Assembly: GCF_013839425.1 (NCBI RefSeq)
Contig: NZ_JACDNP010000002.1
Span: forward strand, 249,453 to 313,452
Direction: 5' to 3'
DNA from: Halorhabdus salina
Lineage (GTDB): Archaea > Halobacteriota > Halobacteria > Halobacteriales > Haloarculaceae
Length of the DNA stretch: 64,000 nucleotides
Every line of letters begins with the position of its first letter. The stretch's first letter is position 1. Below, one piece after another: positions 52,930 through 62,080 of this stretch. The position numbers and the translations under genes are program-made. The notes beneath the pieces are model-generated. The model was not told the DNA's origin and did no database searches. It saw only the letters and a list, made by a program, of their open reading frames with translations.

Positions 52930-53592
52930 ATGAGGCGTCGAAACCTCCTCGCGCTTCTGGGCGGCGCTCTCGGAGCAGGCCTCGCGGGGTGTTCGGACGT
53001 GAATGAAGACGACGATGGAAGTGCCGAGTCGGCACCGACTGGAAACACCGCTTTCGAGCCGGACAACTACACGGTTGAGAACGCCTCCGACCTGCCGACG
53101 GCCGAGTGGAACGACAGTGAATGGAACGATAGCGAATGGAACGACAGTGACTGGAACAACAGTGACTGGAATGACAGCGACTGGAATGACAGCGACTGGA
53201 ACGATAGCGAATGGAACGACAGTGACTGGAATGACAGTGACTGGAACGACAGCAACCAGACTGGCGGATTCACCGAAACGGAGTTCGAACTCTGTCCGGG
53301 CACGGCAGAGGGGATCGAGATCGTCAACCACACGGTTGGGCCGGGGCCGAACGAGACGTACTACGTTGAGGGGACTGTCCGGAACGACGGTCCAGCCACC
53401 CGCTGTTCGTACGTCCTACTCGAAGTCATCTTTCCCGACGAACGACGCGAGACGGAATCGATGTTCATGGGCGATCTCGAACCCGGGGAGACCGGCTCTT
53501 TCATTCTCGGTCCCATCGATCTCAGCGACGCGGATCACGATCCCGACAGGTACAACATCTACGTGACGAACGAAACCTGGGACGACGACTGA
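52930..53592 (+). CDS. Tat lipoprotein with ten tandem WNDS repeats
   Basis: 220 residues. MRRRNLLALLGGALGAGLAGC is a Tat-type signal ending in a lipobox, with Cys21 as the lipidated residue. An acidic spacer follows, then ten W-N-D-S-D/E pentapeptides (one W-N-N-S), and a C-terminal beta domain (YYVEGTVRNDGPATRCSYVL) of the FxLYD/CARDB-like type. Each repeat holds an N-x-S sequon, and more N-x-S/T sites occur outside. The repeat part is likely a glycosylated stalk on the cell surface. Divergent from the RNase gene. Confidence 0.85.
   Translation: MRRRNLLALLGGALGAGLAGCSDVNEDDDGSAESAPTGNTAFEPDNYTVENASDLPTAEWNDSEWNDSEWNDSDWNNSDWNDSDWNDSDWNDSEWNDSDWNDSDWNDSNQTGGFTETEFELCPGTAEGIEIVNHTVGPGPNETYYVEGTVRNDGPATRCSYVLLEVIFPDERRETESMFMGDLEPGETGSFILGPIDLSDADHDPDRYNIYVTNETWDDD
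53107..53256 (+). repeat. Ten 15-base tandem repeats
   Basis: The unit tggaacgacagtgac repeats ten times with third-position changes and one Asn for Asp (ggaacaacagt). It encodes the W-N-D-S-x array of the lipoprotein. Slippage could change copy number between strains. Confidence 0.9.
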
Positions 53593-53724
53593 CTCGTGGA
53601 CTCGGTCCTGTACTGTGGTTCGACCCTTCTCCGTCAAGTGATTGACTAGGGGCGGACGCTTGCGGGACGACCGCCTTGGGCGGGGAACGGTCGATTTAAC
53701 CCCAGCCGTCGCCAGTGGTCGGGT

Positions 53725-54222
53725 ATGAACGTCAAGTCCCGTCACCACCTCCGGTCGGACGCCGTCGACGAGATCGAAACCGCTCTCGCCGATCACCTCG
53801 GCGTCGAAATCGCCGCCGATACCTACGAGAAAGTCACCTTCGAGGACAGCGACTGGGAAGTCGTCCTCGTCGACGGGGAGCCCGCTGTCTTCTACGTTCC
53901 CGACGAGGGCGACGACCCTGACGCGCCGTTCCTCACGGTCCGGGGTGCCAACGACCACCCGCCGGCGACGAACGTCGTCACGGTCGACGCCGGCGCGATC
54001 GAGTTCGTCTCCAACGGTGCCGACGTGATGCGCCCCGGCATCACCGAAGCTGACGAGTCGATCGAGGCAGGGGATCTGGTCGTCATCGCGGAGGAGGTTC
54101 ACGGCAAGGCACTGGCCGTCGGTCGGGCCCGCGTCGACGGCGCGGAGATGGTCGGCAAGGAGGGCAAAGTCGTCGACACGGTCCATCACGTTGGGGACGA
54201 CCTCTACGAGTTTTCGGGCTAA
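53725..54222 (+). CDS. PUA-domain RNA-binding protein
   Basis: 165 residues from the ATG at 53725. N-terminal alpha/beta domain (LRSDAVDEIETALADHLGVE), then the PUA domain from about residue 80: NVVTVDAGAIEFVSNGADVM, RPGITEADESIEAGDLVVIA and GKALAVGRARVDGAEM. This is the archaeal MCT-1/Tma20-like family linked to translation initiation or recycling. The PUA call is firm. It is followed by the ribokinase gene. Confidence 0.88.
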   Translation: MNVKSRHHLRSDAVDEIETALADHLGVEIAADTYEKVTFEDSDWEVVLVDGEPAVFYVPDEGDDPDAPFLTVRGANDHPPATNVVTVDAGAIEFVSNGADVMRPGITEADESIEAGDLVVIAEEVHGKALAVGRARVDGAEMVGKEGKVVDTVHHVGDDLYEFSG

Positions 54223-54292
54223 GTGAACGCTCCGGTACGACACACGGCGCTTCGAGGGGAAGGATTATTTCGCGAGACAGAGATATCATACC

Positions 54293-55216
54293 ATGAGTCA
54301 CATCTATGTCGCCGGAAGCATCAATCAGGATATTACGGCGCGTGTCCAGCGGCGACCGCGGCCAGGCGAGACGATCGCTGGCGAGTCAGTGTCGTTCGGG
54401 CTCGGTGGAAAAGGGGCCAATCAGGCGGTCGCAGCCGCACGATCGGGTGCATCCGTCGAACTGATCGGAGCCGTCGGTGGCGATCGGTTCGGCGAGGAGC
54501 TGCTGGCCGACCTCGACGGGGAACACGGACTCTCGACTGCACACGTCAGGCGTGTCCCAGATAGCTCGACCGGGGTCGCACTCATCACCGTCGATTCGGA
54601 CTCCGAAAACGCCATCGTCGTCGTTCCTGGGGCCAACGCCACACTCGCCCCGGAACACATCGCGGACGTCGAGATGAGCGACGGGGCCGTCGCCCTCTCC
54701 CAATTCGAGGTGCCACAGCCGACGATCCGGGCGTTCTTCGAGCAAGCACAGTCGCGGGGCGTGACCACAGTGCTGAACCCGGCACCGGCCGACGACGTCC
54801 GTGACGACCTACTCGAACTCGTCGACTATCTCGTCGTAAACGAAACGGAGGCCCTGTTCTACAGCGATGGGGACGCCAACAGCGGACTCTCGACGGCCGG
54901 ACTGGAGGCGACGGCCGCGGATCTGCGCGCACACGACGAGCAGGTTGTCGTCGTCACGCTCGGCAGGGCGGGCGTGTTCGCGAGCACGCCATCGGAGACA
55001 ATCGAACTAGACGCCTACGCTGTCGATCCCGTCGATACCACCGGGGCGGGAGACGCGTTCGTCGGTGCGTTCGCCACGGCAATCGGTGATGGCCTCGCTC
55101 TCCAAGACGCACTCGATACCGGGACTGCCGCCGGGGCACTCGCGACGACCGAGGCCGGAGCCACACCGTCGCTGCCGACGCGAGCAGCGATCCAGAACAT
55201 CCGTCAGGACTCTTGA
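54293..55216 (+). CDS. rbsK: PfkB-family sugar kinase, likely ribokinase
   Basis: 307 residues. GSINQDITARVQRRPRPGET and GLGGKGANQAVAAARSGASV are the N-terminal PfkB and substrate-binding parts. VDTTGAGDAFVGAFATAIGD is signature 2 with the catalytic Asp. GGKGANQA is the hallmark of ribokinase. It phosphorylates ribose to ribose-5-phosphate. The nucleoside hydrolase gene follows by 57 bases on the same strand, which would supply ribose. A TATA-like GGATTATTT is about 30 bases before the start. Confidence 0.85.
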   Translation: MSHIYVAGSINQDITARVQRRPRPGETIAGESVSFGLGGKGANQAVAAARSGASVELIGAVGGDRFGEELLADLDGEHGLSTAHVRRVPDSSTGVALITVDSDSENAIVVVPGANATLAPEHIADVEMSDGAVALSQFEVPQPTIRAFFEQAQSRGVTTVLNPAPADDVRDDLLELVDYLVVNETEALFYSDGDANSGLSTAGLEATAADLRAHDEQVVVVTLGRAGVFASTPSETIELDAYAVDPVDTTGAGDAFVGAFATAIGDGLALQDALDTGTAAGALATTEAGATPSLPTRAAIQNIRQDS

Positions 55217-55273
55217 AACCCTCAGCAGACCGCGTAACGCAAGATACCTAAGTCGAGGGTCGGAACCTGCGAC

Positions 55274-56239
55274 ATGGCAGATCGCGTCATCATCGACACC
55301 GACACCGCGACCGACGACACGCTGGGTATCTTGCTTGCGGTCTTATCGGATCGGGTCGACGTCGAAGCGCTAACGATCGGGGCCGGCAACGTCGCCTTCG
55401 ATCGCCAAGTCGAAAACGCAAAGTACACCCTGCAACTCGCCGACATCGCTGAGAAGATCCCCGTCTACGAGGGGGCACGAACACCGCTGGTCAAAGAGCA
55501 CGACCACGCCACAGAGATCCACGGCGAGGGTGGCCTCGGTCCTGCTCTCGTCCCCGAGACTGACGTCCCTTCAGCCGAGGGGTTCGCCCCCGAGTACATC
55601 GTCGAGGCGGCTCGCGAATACCCTGGTGAGATCACCCTCGTCTGTCTGGCTCCACTGACGAACGTCGCGCTCGCCTTGGAACGCGAGCCACAGTTGGGTG
55701 ATCTCCTCGCAGACGTCGTCGTGATGGGCGGGAACGTCCACACACCTGGCAATGTGACGCCAGCCGCCGAGTTCAATTTCTGGGTCGATCCCGACGCCGC
55801 AAAGATCGTTCTCGACGAACTCGACGTCACGCTGGTCGACTGGGGACTCACCCTGCGGGACGGCACGCTCGATACGGCCGCCGAGGATCAGATCGTCGAT
55901 GCCGCCGCTGATTCCCGATTCGCTGCATTCTACGAGACGATTTTCCAGCCGGATTCTGAAGGGGTCGAGGAAGATTCCCGCTGGGAGGGGACGGCCCAGC
56001 CGGACGCGCTCGCGACCGCTGTGGCCGTCGCCCCGGAACTGATCGCGGAGCGTGGTACCTACGCGGTCGACGTTGACGAACGCGAGGGGCTGACCCGAGG
56101 GGTCACGGTTACCGACACCAACGGCATCACCGACCGCGACCCACGGACCGACGTAATCGAGGCTGTGGATACGGACGGTTTCCGGCAACTACTGGTCGAG
56201 ACGCTCGTCTCGGGCGATGCTGATCGATCGATCGAGTGA
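55274..56239 (+). CDS. Inosine-uridine preferring nucleoside hydrolase
   Basis: 321 residues. The calcium-binding N-terminal cluster D-T-D-x4-D-D is in IIDTDTATDDTLGILLAV. Further conserved parts: VCLAPLTNVALALEREPQL, VVMGGNVHTPGNVTPAAEFNFW (Asn/Glu/Asn of the active site), then a C-terminal Asp in QPDALATAVAVAPEL. It hydrolyses ribonucleosides to base and ribose; ribokinase upstream can use the ribose. Base preference is unknown. Confidence 0.9.
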   Translation: MADRVIIDTDTATDDTLGILLAVLSDRVDVEALTIGAGNVAFDRQVENAKYTLQLADIAEKIPVYEGARTPLVKEHDHATEIHGEGGLGPALVPETDVPSAEGFAPEYIVEAAREYPGEITLVCLAPLTNVALALEREPQLGDLLADVVVMGGNVHTPGNVTPAAEFNFWVDPDAAKIVLDELDVTLVDWGLTLRDGTLDTAAEDQIVDAAADSRFAAFYETIFQPDSEGVEEDSRWEGTAQPDALATAVAVAPELIAERGTYAVDVDEREGLTRGVTVTDTNGITDRDPRTDVIEAVDTDGFRQLLVETLVSGDADRSIE

Positions 56240-56527
56240 GAGGACGAGGGCGCGCTCACGATCGGAGCAGTATCGGCGACAAGACTCGGTATCCATGATA
56301 CAGTCGTCGCTACGGTACGCGTCGCCACCGCGTTTCCGAATCCGAAGTACCTACAGGATCTTGTCGTCGTGATCGAGGCGAACGTCAAGACGGAACGGAC
56401 CGACGCGACAGTTCCTGAGTGGGATCCCTTCAAGCGGTTCCAGATACGCATCCGGTTCCGCCACGAAACTCAGTCCATGGTGAGAACGGTAATCCCCGAA
56501 AGGGGAACGGTGGCACGTCTTCAAACA
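56240..56527. other. Gene-free stretch after the nucleoside hydrolase
   Basis: No intact gene. A plus-strand frame (56369-56527) upstream of the membrane protein has no start with good context and lacks clear protein character. I see no hairpin or promoter I would defend. Confidence 0.4.
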
Positions 56528-56731
56528 ATGACACCGCTCGGAATTCTCACTGGATTGTTCTTCCTGTCAATGGGACTCGCTGCGTTGTATCGCCCCAAAC
56601 TACGGGGACCCAGAGACGTGAGCCTCATTTCCGGGGATGTCGGTTCGGGAGAGGGAGTCGGTGCGTACGCGAGCGGAGTATTTCTGACCTTGCTGAGACT
56701 GGGATTCCGCTACCTTGGTCTGCGGTATTGA
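56528..56731 (+). CDS. Small protein with an N-terminal membrane helix
   Basis: 67 residues from the ATG at 56528 (MTPLGILTGLFFLSMGLAAL). One clear membrane helix at residues 3-20, then a linker and a hydrophobic C-terminal part (AYASGVFLTLLRLGFRYLG) that could be a second helix. No known family. It converges with the fragment described next. Confidence 0.4.
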   Translation: MTPLGILTGLFFLSMGLAALYRPKLRGPRDVSLISGDVGSGEGVGAYASGVFLTLLRLGFRYLGLRY

Positions 56732-56765
56732 ATCGGCAATAGGAACTCTCGCTGGCGGCAATACT

Positions 56766-56994
56766 CTACGTCGAAACGCTGTCTTCGTCGTCCTCGACCA
56801 CTCGGTGCTTAGTGTTCTCGAGGGTGACTCGGAGGGCATACGGCAGTACAATCGCGCCACTGACGGCAATTCCAAGAGCGCTCCAGCGGACGATGCCATC
56901 GAAAACGACGATCCCGAAGATGCCAATTTCGGCTGGGCCCAGAGGCCAATCAGTACCTGCACGCGACGATCGTAGAGCGGATATTCGTCAGTCA
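56766..56994 (-). pseudogene. Start-less membrane-protein fragment
   Basis: On the minus strand one frame gives PAEIGIFGIVVFDGIVRWSA, LGIAVSGAIVLPYALRVTLE and NTKHRVVEDDEDSVST to a TAG at 56766-56768. Two membrane helices and a charged tail give good protein character, but there is no ATG and an upstream stop closes the frame near 57000. Likely the 3' part of a lost gene. Confidence 0.4.
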
Positions 56995-57114
56995 GGGAGG
57001 CAGTAGGTGATCACACTACAGTAAAACCGGGCATCCAATCAGGTCGGTGTTCAAATACGTAGTGCAGCCGCTATCGAACACGTCACGCACGTCGAAAAGA
57101 GCGGACCGTCGGCG

Positions 57115-57468
57115 TCAGCCGAACAGTTCGCCGAGACCTTCGCCGTCGGCCTCCTCGTCATCGTCGTCGCCGGCTTCTTCTTCTTCCCCAGCGGCTTCTT
57201 CGTCGTCGTCGGCTTCCTCAGCCTCGTCGTCGCCACCCTCGTCGGCGGCTTCGACTTCGCCGCCGGCAGCGCCGCCCGTCGCGGCGGGCACGGCAGCGGC
57301 TTCCTCGACGGCCTCGTCGATGTCGACATCCTCGAGTGCGGCCACGAGGGCCTTCACGCGGGATTCCTCGACGTCGACGCCGGCAGCGTCGAGCACGTCC
57401 GTCAGGTTGTCTTCGTTGATCTCTTCGCCAGTTTCGTTCAGGATGAGTGCTGCGTAAACGTATTCCAT
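57115..57468 (-). CDS. rpl12: Ribosomal protein L12 (P1, archaeal stalk protein)
   Basis: 117 residues. N-terminal dimerisation domain [20 protein letters not shown], then an Ala/Gly hinge and the acidic tail ending GLGELFG, which binds translation factors. It is the last gene of the L1-L10-L12 operon, 17 bases after the L10 stop. Confidence 0.96.
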   Translation of the reverse strand: MEYVYAALILNETGEEINEDNLTDVLDAAGVDVEESRVKALVAALEDVDIDEAVEEAAAVPAATGGAAGGEVEAADEGGDDEAEEADDDEEAAGEEEEAGDDDDEEADGEGLGELFG

Positions 57469-57485
57469 TGGTGTATCCTCCGTAG

Positions 57486-58535
57486 TTATCCGAACATCTC
57501 GCCGAGTGCGTCGCCGCCGTCATCGCCGTCCTCGTCGTCTCCGTCGTCTTCCTCGGCGTCGGCTTCGTCAGCCTCGTCGGCGTCGTCGCTATCCTCGGCA
57601 TCGCTGTCTTCGTCTGCCTGTTCCTCAGTGGCTTCAGCAGCGACCGCGACGTCCTGAAGGTCCTCCGGGAGGGCCTCCTCGTCGTCGATCTGGCTCGCGA
57701 GTGCGCGAACCTGTGCGTCGGCCTTGCTCACGAGGTCGTCGGCCAGGTCCGGGCTCTCGATAGAGGCCTGCAGGCCGAGGCTCTTTGCCTCGCCGCGGGC
57801 CGTCTGGAGCAGTGCCGGGCCCGTCTCGGCCGTCGGGAAGACGGCATTGATCGAGAGGTTCCGGGCACGACCGGCCGCGGCCTGGACGTCGCTGCGGTAC
57901 TGATCGATGTCCAGTTCGAGGTCTTCGGGCTCGAAGAGGACGCCCTCGGCGTGGACGGCACGCAGGTCCAGCCCGACTTCCTTGGGCTCGATGCCGAGTT
58001 CGGCGAGGACGTTTGCGAGCTCGGCCGACACTTCGCCGCCGGCTTCGAGCACCGTCGAATCCTCGAGGACCTTGATCGAGCCTTCTTGAATGCGGGCGTT
58101 GGCGCCGACGCTCTGCAACTCGCCAACGAACGGCCCGGGGTCGATCCCCGTGTCACCCTCGGTGATGACGATGTCGTTGGGAGCAATCTCGCCGGCATTG
58201 ATTGGGGCCGACGTCTTCGAGGCCTCCAGTTGCTGGTAGAGCCCGAAGGGATTGTCGTTGGTCCCGATCAGCCCGACGTGGCCAGAGATGTACTGAACGA
58301 GGTCTTCGAGGCCCTCGTCGACCTCCTCTAAGGCGCGCTCGACCAGCGTGTTCCGGCTGACGCGCAACTCCGCGGTGCCATAGAGGTTCCGGCGCATATC
58401 CTGGAGTTGCTGGCTGGGAATTCCCGTCAGGTCGACGATGCCGACGCTGTCGTAGGATTCGAGCGTCGCGACGAGGTCGTCGATTTCTTCGCGCTTCCAC
58501 TCGGGAATCGTCTCGGTCTTGCGCTCGGCGCTCAT
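57486..58535 (-). CDS. rpl10: Ribosomal protein L10 (P0, stalk base)
   Basis: 349 residues. [20 protein letters not shown] opens; the RNA-binding head includes [20 protein letters not shown] and [13 protein letters not shown]. The C-terminal acidic tail ends in DALGEMFG, as in L12. It anchors L12 dimers on the ribosome and binds 23S rRNA near L11. It starts one base after the L1 stop, so translation is coupled. Confidence 0.96.
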   Translation of the reverse strand: MSAERKTETIPEWKREEIDDLVATLESYDSVGIVDLTGIPSQQLQDMRRNLYGTAELRVSRNTLVERALEEVDEGLEDLVQYISGHVGLIGTNDNPFGLYQQLEASKTSAPINAGEIAPNDIVITEGDTGIDPGPFVGELQSVGANARIQEGSIKVLEDSTVLEAGGEVSAELANVLAELGIEPKEVGLDLRAVHAEGVLFEPEDLELDIDQYRSDVQAAAGRARNLSINAVFPTAETGPALLQTARGEAKSLGLQASIESPDLADDLVSKADAQVRALASQIDDEEALPEDLQDVAVAAEATEEQADEDSDAEDSDDADEADEADAEEDDGDDEDGDDGGDALGEMFG

Positions 58536-58536
58536 C

Positions 58537-59175
58537 TCAAGCCACCTCCACGGCGGGGCCCATGGTGGTCTTGATGTACACCGAGTCGAGGTTCAGCGGT
58601 CCTTTCTCCAAGTCGGCGTGGAGCCGGCGCAGAATGACGTCGATGTTGTCTGCGATGTCCTCGGCGGACATGTCCTCGGCGCCGACGCGCGTGTGGAACG
58701 TCCGCCGGTCGCCGCTGCGCAGCTGGACCGTGTTTTTCATCCGCTCGACGATTTCGACGACGTCGTCGTCGGGCTGGAGTGGCTCGGGCATCTTCCCGCG
58801 CGGACCGAGCACGGTCCCGAGATACCGACCGATGTCCTGCATCATCGACGCTTCGGCGATGAAGAAGTCGGTGTCGTCGGCAAGGTCCTTGGCCTGGTCG
58901 TCGTCGTCGCCGAGGTCTTCGAGATCGTCGCCGTCGAGGACGTCGTCGGCGACCTCCTCGGCACGGATCGCGGTCTCGCCGTCGGCAAAGACAACGATAG
59001 TCGTCTCCTGGCCAGTACCAGCCGGAAGAACAATACTCTCATCGATACGATTCGACGGATCGTCAAGGTCTATGTCGCGCAGGTTGACTGCGAGATCCAC
59101 CGTCTCGGTAAATTTCCGATCCGGTGAGTCTTCGAGTGCGCGAGAGACTGCATCTTCTATGTCCTGATCTGCCAT
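58537..59175 (-). CDS. rpl1: Ribosomal protein L1
   Basis: 212 residues. [20 protein letters not shown] start; the L1 motif [14 protein letters not shown] with the RNA-binding face and [19 protein letters not shown] are conserved. It forms the L1 stalk near the E site and, in Archaea, represses its own mRNA. First gene of the operon; GGAGGT lies 4-9 bases before the start. The leader carries two stem-loops (next entry). Confidence 0.96.
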   Translation of the reverse strand: MADQDIEDAVSRALEDSPDRKFTETVDLAVNLRDIDLDDPSNRIDESIVLPAGTGQETTIVVFADGETAIRAEEVADDVLDGDDLEDLGDDDDQAKDLADDTDFFIAEASMMQDIGRYLGTVLGPRGKMPEPLQPDDDVVEIVERMKNTVQLRSGDRRTFHTRVGAEDMSAEDIADNIDVILRRLHADLEKGPLNLDSVYIKTTMGPAVEVA

Positions 59176-59184
59176 TGTTCACCT

Positions 59185-59270
59185 CCGTAGTGCGCCATCT
59201 GGCTTCTACGGGTCAGTGAAACAGGCGGCTTGCCTGTCTCGACCGAAGCAACGCCGAAGCGACACTTAAA
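59185..59270 (-). promoter_or_regulatory. Promoter and structured leader of the L1-L10-L12 operon; probable L1 autoregulatory site
   Basis: On the minus strand TTTAAG (59265-59270) is the TATA box, so transcription starts near 59242 and gives a leader of about 67 bases. GAGACAGGC pairs with GCCTGTTTC (59218-59240) and CCGTAG with CTACGG (59185-59211), enclosing AAGCCAGATGGCGCA. In related haloarchaea the leader mimics the L1 site of 23S rRNA. I infer the same; the exact binding loop is not proved. Confidence 0.55.
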
Positions 59271-59364
59271 CCCGTCGAACCGTCAAGACGGCAGGTACCG
59301 TCGATCTACCGCCGATTGCCGTCGACCACGGAGCTTTTCCCCGTGCTCACGTATCTGTAGCCCG

Positions 59365-61035
59365 ATGCGCATCCGGACGACGCTTCTCGGCGTGTTACTC
59401 CTCGTTGCAGTCGTTCTCTCGGGGACGATCTTCGCCGGCTTCACGATGCACAAGGAGGGCGTCGTCGATCAGGAGCGCGAGGATGTCCAGCGAACCGCGT
59501 CGGTCGTGGCCAATCGGATCGACGCACGCCTCACGACAACGGTCGAAGCTGTCGAGCTGTGGGAAGCGAACATCGCCGCCGGGGACGGTGATCCTGCTGG
59601 CCGGTTCAATGCGCTCACTACGTTCCTCAACCGAACCGCATTCGATCGAGCCGGAATCTATTCGAAAGACGGTGACCTCGCCTCTATCTCCGGCTCGGGT
59701 CTGACGCCCGAGGACTTCCGAACGCTGGTCGGGCACAACTACGCTGGCGAACCGTTCGTCGACCAGGCACTTGCCGGACACGTCTATATCAGTCAACCGA
59801 CGCGGTCGCTGACCGACCAGTACGTCGTCAGGATCGCAGCCCCCATCCAGAACCAGGGGGACGCTATCGCCGGAGTCTTCAGCGGGACATTCGAGATTGG
59901 CAACGGATCGCTGTTGGGCGACGTGCCCACCGTGGGCCACGACGCCGACCGGATTCAGATCACAGCCAACGAGACAACGCTACTGGCGGCACCGTCATTC
60001 GAGGGTGATGCGCTCACGGCGAACGCGACTGTCGAGCGGACCGGCTGGACGGTCGGTGTCGAACGACCCCGGTCGACGATCGCCGACAGACTCACATTGG
60101 CGACGACCTTACAATTCGGCGGCGTCGTCGTCGCACTGCTCGCCGTCGGGTTCGTCGGACTCTGGGTCTCACAGACGACGTTGACTCGCATTCGGGACCT
60201 TCTCGATGCGTCGGCGGCCCTCGAATCCGGCACGTATCGAACTGACCTCGACCTCGGCGATATCGATGAGTGGCGACAGCTAAGCGAGCGGTTCAACTCG
60301 CTGGCCAGGACACTCGAACAACGAGACTCCCAGTTACGCGTGCTCAATCGCGTCCTCAGACACAACCTGCGCAACGACATGAACGTGATCACAGCCCGCG
60401 CCGAGCGGGTATTGGCTGACGACGACACGCCAGCGTCAGTCCAGGCAGATATCGAACAGATCCACGAGACGGCAACTCGACTTATCAACACAAGCGAACA
60501 TGCCCGGACACTGTACGATGATCTGCTAGCGACACCAAAGCAGGCGATCGAGCCCGTCGACGTCACGGCGGTCGTCGAACAGCGGACCGCGATGCTCGCC
60601 GCAGAATATTCCGAGAGTACGATCGAAACCAACCTCCCCGAGCACGCCTGGGCGCTCGATTCCACGACACTCCCAATCGTGGTCGAGGAGATCGTCCGGA
60701 ATGCGATCGTCCACAACGACTTACCAGAAGCTGAGCGAACAGTAACCGTCTCCGTCGAGCCAGAACAGGACCCGACTGACTACGTCGATACCGAGCGCGA
60801 GACGCGGATCGTCGTCGCGGATAACGGCCCCGGGATGCCGATGGTCGAAGAAGCGCTGCTGACTGATCAACTCGAAGAAACGTCAGTCGAACACGGCAGC
60901 GGCCTAGGCGTGTGGTTAGCCAACTGGCTGATCGACCAGATCGGCGGGGTCGTGTCGGTCTCGACGGGCATCGACCGGGGAACCACTGTCACGATCCACC
61001 TTCCAGCCCCCGGGACTCCACCGACGGACGAGTGA
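59365..61035 (+). CDS. Sensor histidine kinase with extracellular Cache-like domain
   Basis: 556 residues from the ATG at 59365. Two membrane helices (TLLGVLLLVAVVLSGTIFAG and GGVVVALLAVGFVGLWVSQT) enclose an extracellular sensor of about 220 residues, followed by HAMP. HisKA box is NRVLRHNLRNDMNVITARAE. The N box is VEEIVRNAIVHNDLPE, G1 VVADNGPGMP and G2 SGLGVWLANWLIDQIGG. Both kinase parts are complete. It lies between L1 and L11 on the opposite strand, starting 190 bases from rpl1. Signal unknown; no response regulator adjacent. Confidence 0.88.
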   Translation: MRIRTTLLGVLLLVAVVLSGTIFAGFTMHKEGVVDQEREDVQRTASVVANRIDARLTTTVEAVELWEANIAAGDGDPAGRFNALTTFLNRTAFDRAGIYSKDGDLASISGSGLTPEDFRTLVGHNYAGEPFVDQALAGHVYISQPTRSLTDQYVVRIAAPIQNQGDAIAGVFSGTFEIGNGSLLGDVPTVGHDADRIQITANETTLLAAPSFEGDALTANATVERTGWTVGVERPRSTIADRLTLATTLQFGGVVVALLAVGFVGLWVSQTTLTRIRDLLDASAALESGTYRTDLDLGDIDEWRQLSERFNSLARTLEQRDSQLRVLNRVLRHNLRNDMNVITARAERVLADDDTPASVQADIEQIHETATRLINTSEHARTLYDDLLATPKQAIEPVDVTAVVEQRTAMLAAEYSESTIETNLPEHAWALDSTTLPIVVEEIVRNAIVHNDLPEAERTVTVSVEPEQDPTDYVDTERETRIVVADNGPGMPMVEEALLTDQLEETSVEHGSGLGVWLANWLIDQIGGVVSVSTGIDRGTTVTIHLPAPGTPPTDE

Positions 61036-61165
61036 ACGACGAACGCTGCGCTTCGTGAGTGTCCTGAACGGGTACAGCAAGCGAGAAATGAAAAGAGCCC
61101 CGGCTTTCCAGCACACGCACACGCCAGCCATCAACAGGGATCGGCTGGGCGTCGCAGGCCTGAGT

Positions 61166-61642
61166 CTACTCGGCCAATGCGTCGTCGTAGGCCCCGTCGT
61201 CGATCTGTGCGGCGACCTCGCGAGGGTCGTCGCCCTCGATGGTGACGCCCAGGGAGACACAGGTCCCGACGATCTCCTTTGCGGCTTCCGTCAGCTCGTA
61301 GGCCAACAGGTCGGGGTGTTTCTGCTCGGCGATGGTTTTGACCTGCTCGATGGAGAGGTCGGCGACGAACTCATCGGCGGGTTCACCGCTGCCGGTCTCG
61401 AAGCCGGCTTCGTCTTTGACCAGCGCGGCCGTCGGCGGGACGCCCACGTCGATCGAGAACGAACCGTCTTCCTCGTACTCGACGGTGACGGGGACCTCAG
61501 TACCGTCGAAGGCCGCTGTCTGATCGTTGATGTCCTGTACGACAGCCTGGACGTCGACCGGCGTCGGGCCGAGTTCGGGGCCGAGCGGCGGCCCGGGATC
61601 GACCTGGCCGCCAGCGACGAGAACCTCGATCGTTTCAGCCAT
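61166..61642 (-). CDS. rpl11: Ribosomal protein L11
   Basis: 158 residues. ETIEVLVAGGQVDPGPPLGP is the N-terminal signature with the Gly-Pro factor-binding turn. The C-terminal rRNA-binding domain has LTEAAKEIVGTCVSLGVTIE. It binds the GTPase-associated centre of 23S rRNA. It is separated from L1 by the kinase gene. A TATA-like TTCTTAAC (minus strand) is about 28 bases before the start. Confidence 0.95.
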   Translation of the reverse strand: MAETIEVLVAGGQVDPGPPLGPELGPTPVDVQAVVQDINDQTAAFDGTEVPVTVEYEEDGSFSIDVGVPPTAALVKDEAGFETGSGEPADEFVADLSIEQVKTIAEQKHPDLLAYELTEAAKEIVGTCVSLGVTIEGDDPREVAAQIDDGAYDDALAE

Positions 61643-61769
61643 ACCAGTGAATCCGTCGGCGCAGAGTTAAGAATTGCTTTTCGATACTGGCACCGTCACT
61701 AGTTGACGGGGGCGTGGACGATCGATGCGAAACCGCCGCCGATGGCCGCTTGCACGCGGCCGAGATGAC

Positions 61770-61970
61770 TCACTCGACGACGATCCCGTTCCGGGTGAGG
61801 AAATCACTGGCCCGCTTGATCTCGACCGGGCTACCGATAATCCGGACGCTGGCGTCCTCGTGACGGACCGTCACTGTAAACCGCTCAGTCAGGGTTGGCC
61901 CGACGGTTTCGAGGGTGTCGGCCGGGAGCTGAATCTGGGTACTATCCCGGAGGCGGGCGGCGGTTGACAT
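61770..61970 (-). CDS. VNG_1110C-family small protein
   Basis: 66 residues: MSTAARLRDSTQIQLPADTL, then FTVTVRHEDASVRIIGSPVE and a helix. Small beta-rich acidic protein. In Halobacterium the neighbouring genes of the L11 and drg region include VNG_1110C, and position and shape here match. Function unknown. Confidence 0.7.
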   Translation of the reverse strand: MSTAARLRDSTQIQLPADTLETVGPTLTERFTVTVRHEDASVRIIGSPVEIKRASDFLTRNGIVVE

Positions 61971-62080
61971 CGGTACAGTTCTCGCCGTGGCGGCCTATGA
62001 GTGTGACGAAGTCCGGATCCGGAGCGATCTCCCGCCCCGGACGGAAGCCCTTTTGAAGGGCGACGGCCGAAGATTCGACG

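Noticed and set aside
53107-53256. 15-base tandem repeats as a CRISPR-like array
   Set aside because: Units are adjacent with no spacers and stay in one reading frame of a lipoprotein.
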